Below the pieces are notes generated by a model, which searched no databases, had not been told where the DNA came from, and saw nothing but the letters and a program-made list of their open reading frames with translations. Shown here in pieces: positions 59,633 through 64,000 of a DNA stretch of 64,000 bases. The translations under genes were made by a program, and so were the position numbers. Origin of the DNA: CAZCTC01 sp964501335 (lineage in GTDB: Bacteria > Chloroflexota > Anaerolineae > B4-G1 > SLSP01); the NCBI GenBank assembly GCA_964501335.1, contig CAZCTC010000015.1, positions 72,193-136,192 on the forward strand, read 5' to 3'. Numbering within the stretch: the first letter of the stretch is position 1; the number at the start of each line of letters is the position of its first letter.

Positions 59633-61891
59633 TTATTGGGTCGGTTTACCGCATTTCGGGCAGAAGCGCGCTCCTGGATTGAGCGGTGAGCCGCAATATT
59701 TGCACTGCGCCTGGGCGGCAGGCGTTGTGGGATGTCCACAACGGTTGCAGAACTGAGCGGTGGGCGTCAGCGGATTGCCGCATTGGGTGCAGCGCCGTCC
59801 TGCCGGAGTGGCTGGGGGCGTTGGTGCGACCGGTGGCGGCGGTGGTATGCCGGGTTGAATCCGTGGCCCGGGAGGCGGTGCCTGGGGCCGCGACGGTGCC
59901 GGCTGTTTTTTGGGACGGAAGGCCATATAGAGAAGGACGATAATGCCGATGCCGACCATCAGGAAACCGACACAGGCCACGCCTCCGATCAATACAACGG
60001 CTATTCCCAGCATCCCGTAATCCGATGATTGGATCGGCATCCCCGGTTCCGGGGTGGTATAGGCGATCGGGGAGGGCGTGGGGAGAGGTTCCGGGTCGTC
60101 TTCCGGCTCCCAGGTCGCAATGGGTTCGGGGTCACCGCTCAATTGCGGGGCCTGGGGTAATTGCAGCCGGCCGTTGCCGTAGCCGGTGTCGGGGCCGTCG
60201 GGACCCAGGTCGACTGCATTGTCGAGCATTAATTGGGTGATTTGAGTCCGATCGTAATCGGGATAGGCCTGGAAGAACAGGGCCGCGGCGCCGGCGACGT
60301 GGGGGGTAGAGGCTGAGGTGCCGTCAAATCCTCGCCGACCGTAGGTCGCGCCGGACACTCCGGCAGGGGCGCAGATGTCGGGCTTGAGGCGGCCGTCTTC
60401 CGTGGGGCCCTGGGAGCTGTAATCTGCCAGTTGATCGTTTTTCCATTCGGTGGCACCGACGGTCAGGGCTCCGATGGCGTCGGCCGGCGGGCAGAGGCTG
60501 TGATCCGGGGTGTTGTAGGCCGATTCGATGTAGGCTCCATGGGTGAAGAGATCCAACGTGGCTCCGGAATTAGCGGAATTGCGGGCCTGGATGTAGAGGT
60601 AGACGGGCACATCGGAATCATAGGAGAACCATTCCAGGGGTTCCTGTCCGATGCTGCCGTCCTGGGTATTTTCCGAGCTGGCCAGGAGATCGCCATTGGC
60701 ATCGACCAGATAGATATCGAAATCCTGCTGCGGTTCCTGCCAATCGTCTTCCCAGTTCAGATAGATCGAAAAGCGGCCGTAAGTTTCCAGGGCCAACACT
60801 TCCACGCCGGTGGCAAATTCGTGGGTGTTGTTGCCGTCGCTGTCGTTGTAGATCGCTCGATAGTGGCCGGTTCCTTGATTGCCGGCTGAGTTGACCCACA
60901 GGACGCCGCGGGAGGCGACATCGTCGACCATCTGCGAGTCGGTGCTGGTGCCGTCGCGGGGGCCGACCATGGTCGAAGCGGAGTGCGAAATGATCCGCAC
61001 ATCCTGTTCGAGCAGCCAGTCAATGGCTTCGCCCATCGAGGCATCCGAGCCGTCATACCAGGCCAGGTAGAGTTCGGCATCGGGGGCCACTTCGTGGACG
61101 ATTTCGGCGCAGGCGGCGCCGTGAACTTCTTCTTTATCGTACCAGCCGAATTTCTCGATCGTGACAGATTCGGGAAGTTCTTCCCCTTCCAGATCTTCAT
61201 AGCCGGAAAATCCCAGATCCAGGATGCCGATACGCACCCCTTTGCCGGTGATTCCAGCCTGATGCCAGGAGTCGGCGCCGATGACGCCGACTCCTTCTCC
61301 GTTGATGGGGCTCCCATCCGGGAGCTGATTGGGCGGCAGCCTGACGGCAATAACATGTTCCAATTCGGTGAGTTGGGTGAAGATGGCGCCGGGTTGATCG
61401 CTTTCCAGTTGCTGTCGGATGAGTTCCAGCGGAACGGAGATGTTGATTTGATCTTCGTGGGCGCTGGCGATCGTCACGCCGACGGTTTCGAGTTGCTGGA
61501 TCAGGGCAGTCGGATCTTTGATATCGAGGACGAGGGTGACCCGGACTTCTTTTTCATTGGGGGTGAGCAGGCCGCGTTTGCGAGCCAGTTCCAGAGCGGC
61601 AGATTCTCCGCCTTCCTGATAGGCGACCAGGAACGATTTGTAGACCGAATCCAGTTCGTTGTCCTGGAGGATGGTGGCGAGCTGCGGATAGCGTTCGGCC
61701 AGCTCTTCCAGGCTGGGCGGCGGGGTGATTTGCAGCGATGGAATCGGGCGGGGTGTGGGAGTGGGGGAAGGCCAGGGTTGCAGGATGGACGGTACGTTGC
61801 CCTGAGCGTTGAGCCAGCCATAGATGCCGCCCGAGGCCAGCAAGAGGATGGCGCCGATCGAGAGTAAAATAGTGGCGTATTTACGGTTCAT
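59633..61891 (-). CDS. Membrane-anchored subtilase with double zinc ribbons
   Basis: 752 residues. N-terminal hydrophobic segment (ATILLSIGAILLLASGGIYGW), Pro-rich stalk and a propeptide-like region (about 60-195). The S8 catalytic domain has Asp225 (GILDLGFSG), His257 (EEVHGAACAEIV), oxyanion Asn338 (NSAGNQG) and Ser526 (GTSASTPHVAG). An insert of about 100 residues (355-460) lies between Asn and Ser. A second TM (about 632-665, IAVVLIGGVACVGFLMVG) and a Pro-rich region follow. The C-terminal tail has two zinc ribbons (CTQCG...CNRCG and CKYCG...CPKCG), presumably in the cytoplasm. The kinase gene ends 9 nt before this start, so they are one operon. Confidence 0.9.
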   Translation of the reverse strand: MNRKYATILLSIGAILLLASGGIYGWLNAQGNVPSILQPWPSPTPTPRPIPSLQITPPPSLEELAERYPQLATILQDNELDSVYKSFLVAYQEGGESAALELARKRGLLTPNEKEVRVTLVLDIKDPTALIQQLETVGVTIASAHEDQINISVPLELIRQQLESDQPGAIFTQLTELEHVIAVRLPPNQLPDGSPINGEGVGVIGADSWHQAGITGKGVRIGILDLGFSGYEDLEGEELPESVTIEKFGWYDKEEVHGAACAEIVHEVAPDAELYLAWYDGSDASMGEAIDWLLEQDVRIISHSASTMVGPRDGTSTDSQMVDDVASRGVLWVNSAGNQGTGHYRAIYNDSDGNNTHEFATGVEVLALETYGRFSIYLNWEDDWQEPQQDFDIYLVDANGDLLASSENTQDGSIGQEPLEWFSYDSDVPVYLYIQARNSANSGATLDLFTHGAYIESAYNTPDHSLCPPADAIGALTVGATEWKNDQLADYSSQGPTEDGRLKPDICAPAGVSGATYGRRGFDGTSASTPHVAGAAALFFQAYPDYDRTQITQLMLDNAVDLGPDGPDTGYGNGRLQLPQAPQLSGDPEPIATWEPEDDPEPLPTPSPIAYTTPEPGMPIQSSDYGMLGIAVVLIGGVACVGFLMVGIGIIVLLYMAFRPKKQPAPSRPQAPPPGPRIQPGIPPPPPVAPTPPATPAGRRCTQCGNPLTPTAQFCNRCGHPTTPAAQAQCKYCGSPLNPGARFCPKCGKPTQ

Positions 61892-61900
61892 ACAGGCTCC

Positions 61901-63679
61901 TTACTGAGTGCGAAGTTCGTAGTTATCGAACTCAAAGGTACCGGTTTCGTTGACTTCCACCAATCCCACCATGACGCCGACTTTGCCTGAGGTCAGCTCA
62001 TTATCCTCATATTCGGCGACATATTTTCCATTGATGGCCATGACGAAATGGTTTCCCTGTCCTACGACGGTCAGGCGGTTGGTTCGGGACGGTTCCAGTG
62101 CATCGGTGACGGAGGAAGGAATGAGATTGACCCATTCGCTGTCTTTGTAGAGGTACAGCGTGTAACTGTCTCCGCTGATCTGGAAGAGATAGTAATTATT
62201 GTCTTCATCTTTACGGAAGATAACTCCGTACTGGCTGTCCCAGGGACCCTGTAATTTACGGACTTCGACGCTGACGTAGAAATCTTCGCAATCGTCCATT
62301 TCGGGGGTCACCCAGGAAAGGAAGGCCTGTTTGGAGGTGACTTCCCAGTGATATTTGCCGCCGGCAATTTCTTTAGTGACTGAGGCCCATTCATCATCGG
62401 TCGGTTCGACGAGCCATTGTCCCTGGTCGCTGTCGAAAGAGTCGCTGAGTGTGAGATCCCAGTTTTCGGCATCGCTTAACAATTGCTCCCCAATTTGGAA
62501 GTCGTCTGTCGGCCGTTCCGGAATATCCGGGGTTTCTGTGGGGGGCCGTGGCGTGCGGGTGGGGCGGGGCGTCGCGGTGTTTTCCATGGCGATTTCGGTA
62601 GGCGTGGAATTAAAGATATAAGCTCCGGCAAGTAGGGCCGCGCCCAGGCAGAGAATCAGGAAGATTCCGACTCCCCCGATGATGAAGACGATGGTGGGAA
62701 AGCCTGAGCCCGAAGGTTTGGCCGGTTCTTCTGTATAGACCGGCGGAGTCGGGGTCTGAATTTTGACGGGAGTTGGGGTATTGATGCGCTGGCCGGGCTG
62801 TTCTTCCGGCAGGGTGAGTGTACGTGGGGGAGAGAGTGTGGGATCGGCTGTTCCGACGCCTCCGACGAGCGCCGCGGCCATTTCCTGGGCATTGGAGAAG
62901 CGTTCATCCGGCCGTAATTTCATGGCCCGGCTGATGACCTGGCGGGTGCGCTGACTGACGGCGCTGTTGGCTTTTTCGATGGGGACCAGCGATTCGATAT
63001 CGACAATGCGGCGGGTGGCGGTCGGCGGGATATGGCCGGTAAGGGCATGATAAAGCAGCGCTCCGAGGCTGTAGAGATCACTGCGGGGGTCGGTATGCCC
63101 GCTTTGAGCGTCGTATTGTTCGGGCGGTGCATATTCCGGCGTGCCCATGCCGCGCATGGCGGTGCGGGTCTGGGGATCTTTGGGGTCCCAGAGTTTCACC
63201 AGGCCGAAATCGACCAGCAGGGCGCGGCCGTCGGAACGGATGATGACATTTTGCGGTTTGATGTCCCGGTGAAGGATTCCCTGATCGTGGCAGTAAGCCA
63301 GGGCATCGAGCAATTGCCCGGCCCAGTTCAGGAGTTGCGCTTCCGGAATCATGCCTTCGCGGACGATGCGCTCTCCCATGCTTTCCCCTTCGACGAAGTC
63401 CATGATCAGGTAGGCGTTGTCGTTTTCTTCAAAGAAATCGGTGACGCGGACCAGATTGGGGTGATGCAGGCGGGCAAGGATGGCCGCTTCCTGTTTGAAC
63501 TGGACTCGCAGTTCGATCAGGGTGGCCGGGTTAAGACCGGGTTGCGGGACCATTTCTTTGATGGCAACGGGGATATTGAGCCGGGTATCCCAGGCGCGGT
63601 AGACGGCTCCCATGCCGCCCTGTCCCAGGATGCGCGCGACGCGATAGCGATTCTGCAATATACTGCCTGTCGTCAGCAT
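61901..63679 (-). CDS. Receptor-type Ser/Thr protein kinase
   Basis: 592 residues. Cytoplasmic kinase domain (about 10-275): GQGGMGAVY loop, Lys41 (VAIKEM), Glu64, catalytic HRD Asp139 with KPQN, DFG Asp157 and PEYAPPEQYD. After a Pro-rich juxtamembrane linker there is one TM (about 340-370, IVFIIGGVGIFLILCLGAALLAGAYIF). An extracellular Thr/Pro stalk leads to a C-terminal jelly-roll-like domain (about 425-592, LSDSFDSDQGQWLVEPTDDEW...YGVIFRKDEDNNYYLFQISGD...KVGVMVG), like DUF1080/LamG ligand-binding folds. Start ATG 63679 has GGAGGAAA; a longer frame to 63706 lacks a site. Leads an operon with the subtilase. Confidence 0.93.
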   Translation of the reverse strand: MLTTGSILQNRYRVARILGQGGMGAVYRAWDTRLNIPVAIKEMVPQPGLNPATLIELRVQFKQEAAILARLHHPNLVRVTDFFEENDNAYLIMDFVEGESMGERIVREGMIPEAQLLNWAGQLLDALAYCHDQGILHRDIKPQNVIIRSDGRALLVDFGLVKLWDPKDPQTRTAMRGMGTPEYAPPEQYDAQSGHTDPRSDLYSLGALLYHALTGHIPPTATRRIVDIESLVPIEKANSAVSQRTRQVISRAMKLRPDERFSNAQEMAAALVGGVGTADPTLSPPRTLTLPEEQPGQRINTPTPVKIQTPTPPVYTEEPAKPSGSGFPTIVFIIGGVGIFLILCLGAALLAGAYIFNSTPTEIAMENTATPRPTRTPRPPTETPDIPERPTDDFQIGEQLLSDAENWDLTLSDSFDSDQGQWLVEPTDDEWASVTKEIAGGKYHWEVTSKQAFLSWVTPEMDDCEDFYVSVEVRKLQGPWDSQYGVIFRKDEDNNYYLFQISGDSYTLYLYKDSEWVNLIPSSVTDALEPSRTNRLTVVGQGNHFVMAINGKYVAEYEDNELTSGKVGVMVGLVEVNETGTFEFDNYELRTQ

Positions 63680-64000
63680 AGTTTCCTCCAACGTCCAAAG
63701 GTACAACTCGAAAGTTTTTTGATTTGGGAATTCAGTCGACGCAGGAATTGCCGACTGATTGAGGCTTCGGTTAGATTATGCCCTAAGTTTACCCGAAGCT
63801 GCCGAAAGGGCAAGGGGAGACGTGAAACGTAATGATCTGTCGCCGGGGCGGCTCTGGAAAAACTATGTTTTCGTGCGCATTCTGATGCGCACGAAAACAT
63901 AAACAAAAAAACAACCTGTGCGGTTAGCCCGGAAAAGCAGGGGAAAAAAGCCCATGTTTTGGTGCGCCTTCTGAGGCGCACCAAAACATAAACAAAAAAA
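63680..64000. repeat. Spacer at window end with MITE-like copies 15 and 16
   Basis: After the kinase upstream region, two copies stand in tandem: hairpin ATGTTTTCGTGCGCA...TGCGCACGAAAACAT at 63865-63900 and ATGTTTTGGTGCGCC...GGCGCACCAAAACAT at 63953-63988. The second has left end ACCTGTGCGGTTAG at 63913 and is cut by the window edge. No gene is seen. Confidence 0.8.

Noticed and set aside
1..64000. tRNA, rRNA or tmRNA genes
   Set aside because: Reading the spacers revealed no cloverleaf with a T-loop (GGTTCGANNCC) or rRNA signatures; a covariance search would be the decisive test.

Overview
The window looks like a chromosomal segment of a Chloroflexota bacterium, most likely of the Anaerolineae type. 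This is inferred from gene content and style and not from a marker gene: very long secreted proteins made of beta-helix and NEW3-like repeats, Pro/Thr linkers, VanW proteins, a receptor-like Ser/Thr kinase, zinc-ribbon tails, an unpartnered SecG plus solute-binding protein, a two-subunit cytoplasmic [NiFe] hydrogenase, and many short dispersed intergenic repeats. No rRNA, tRNA, CRISPR array, phage module or transposase gene was seen.

Layout. 1-13.4 kb: the 3' part of one giant extracellular protein gene, open at the left edge. 13.6-18.2 kb: a plus-strand cell-envelope operon (LPHTG-anchored protein, SAM hydroxide adenosyltransferase, murA, VanW protein). 18.4-22.5 kb: a two-TM protein on the minus strand, then an O-antigen-ligase-like membrane protein and a beta-propeller lipoprotein on the plus strand. 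22.6-29.6 kb: dnaN without its usual neighbours, a LonB-like protease, a small hypothetical gene, an acidic lipoprotein behind a structured leader, a half-size EamA protein and a flavodiiron protein. 29.9-40.0 kb: a minus-strand run with a small membrane protein, nnr and proS, then the cluster lon, response regulator, PHP/AlbA fusion and mogA, which are overlapping or closely spaced. 40.5-48.0 kb: DegV, pyrimidine-nucleoside phosphorylase, secG, a peptide-binding protein and pyruvate phosphate dikinase. 48.7-55.4 kb: a YgjV-like membrane protein, a DMT exporter, an L,D-transpeptidase, a lipoprotein and a GH44 glucanase. 55.5-59.3 kb: a hydrogenase small subunit, large subunit and membrane adenylate cyclase in one tight operon. 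59.6-63.7 kb (minus): a receptor-type Ser/Thr kinase followed by a membrane-anchored subtilase with zinc ribbons.

The most striking non-genic feature is a family of about 16 copies of a 100-195 bp element in the intergenic spaces. Each nearly always contains a perfect or near-perfect hairpin whose stem differs between copies while both arms change together. Two copies show ends related as inverted repeats and 8-9 bp direct flanking repeats. One of them has clearly split a formerly perfect terminator palindrome, so the family behaves like a MITE. One copy supplies the last codons and stop of proS, and another inserted at the stop codon of the subtilase gene.

The best candidate for a new functional system is the hydrogenase-cyclase operon. 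The large subunit ends exactly at the His that normally becomes C-terminal only after protease maturation, as in H2-sensing hydrogenases, and it is followed at once by a HAMP-linked adenylate cyclase. An H2-to-cAMP signalling role is a hypothesis. The kinase-subtilase pair, the PHP-AlbA fusion in the lon operon, and the natural Cys-to-Asp MurA are also worth attention.
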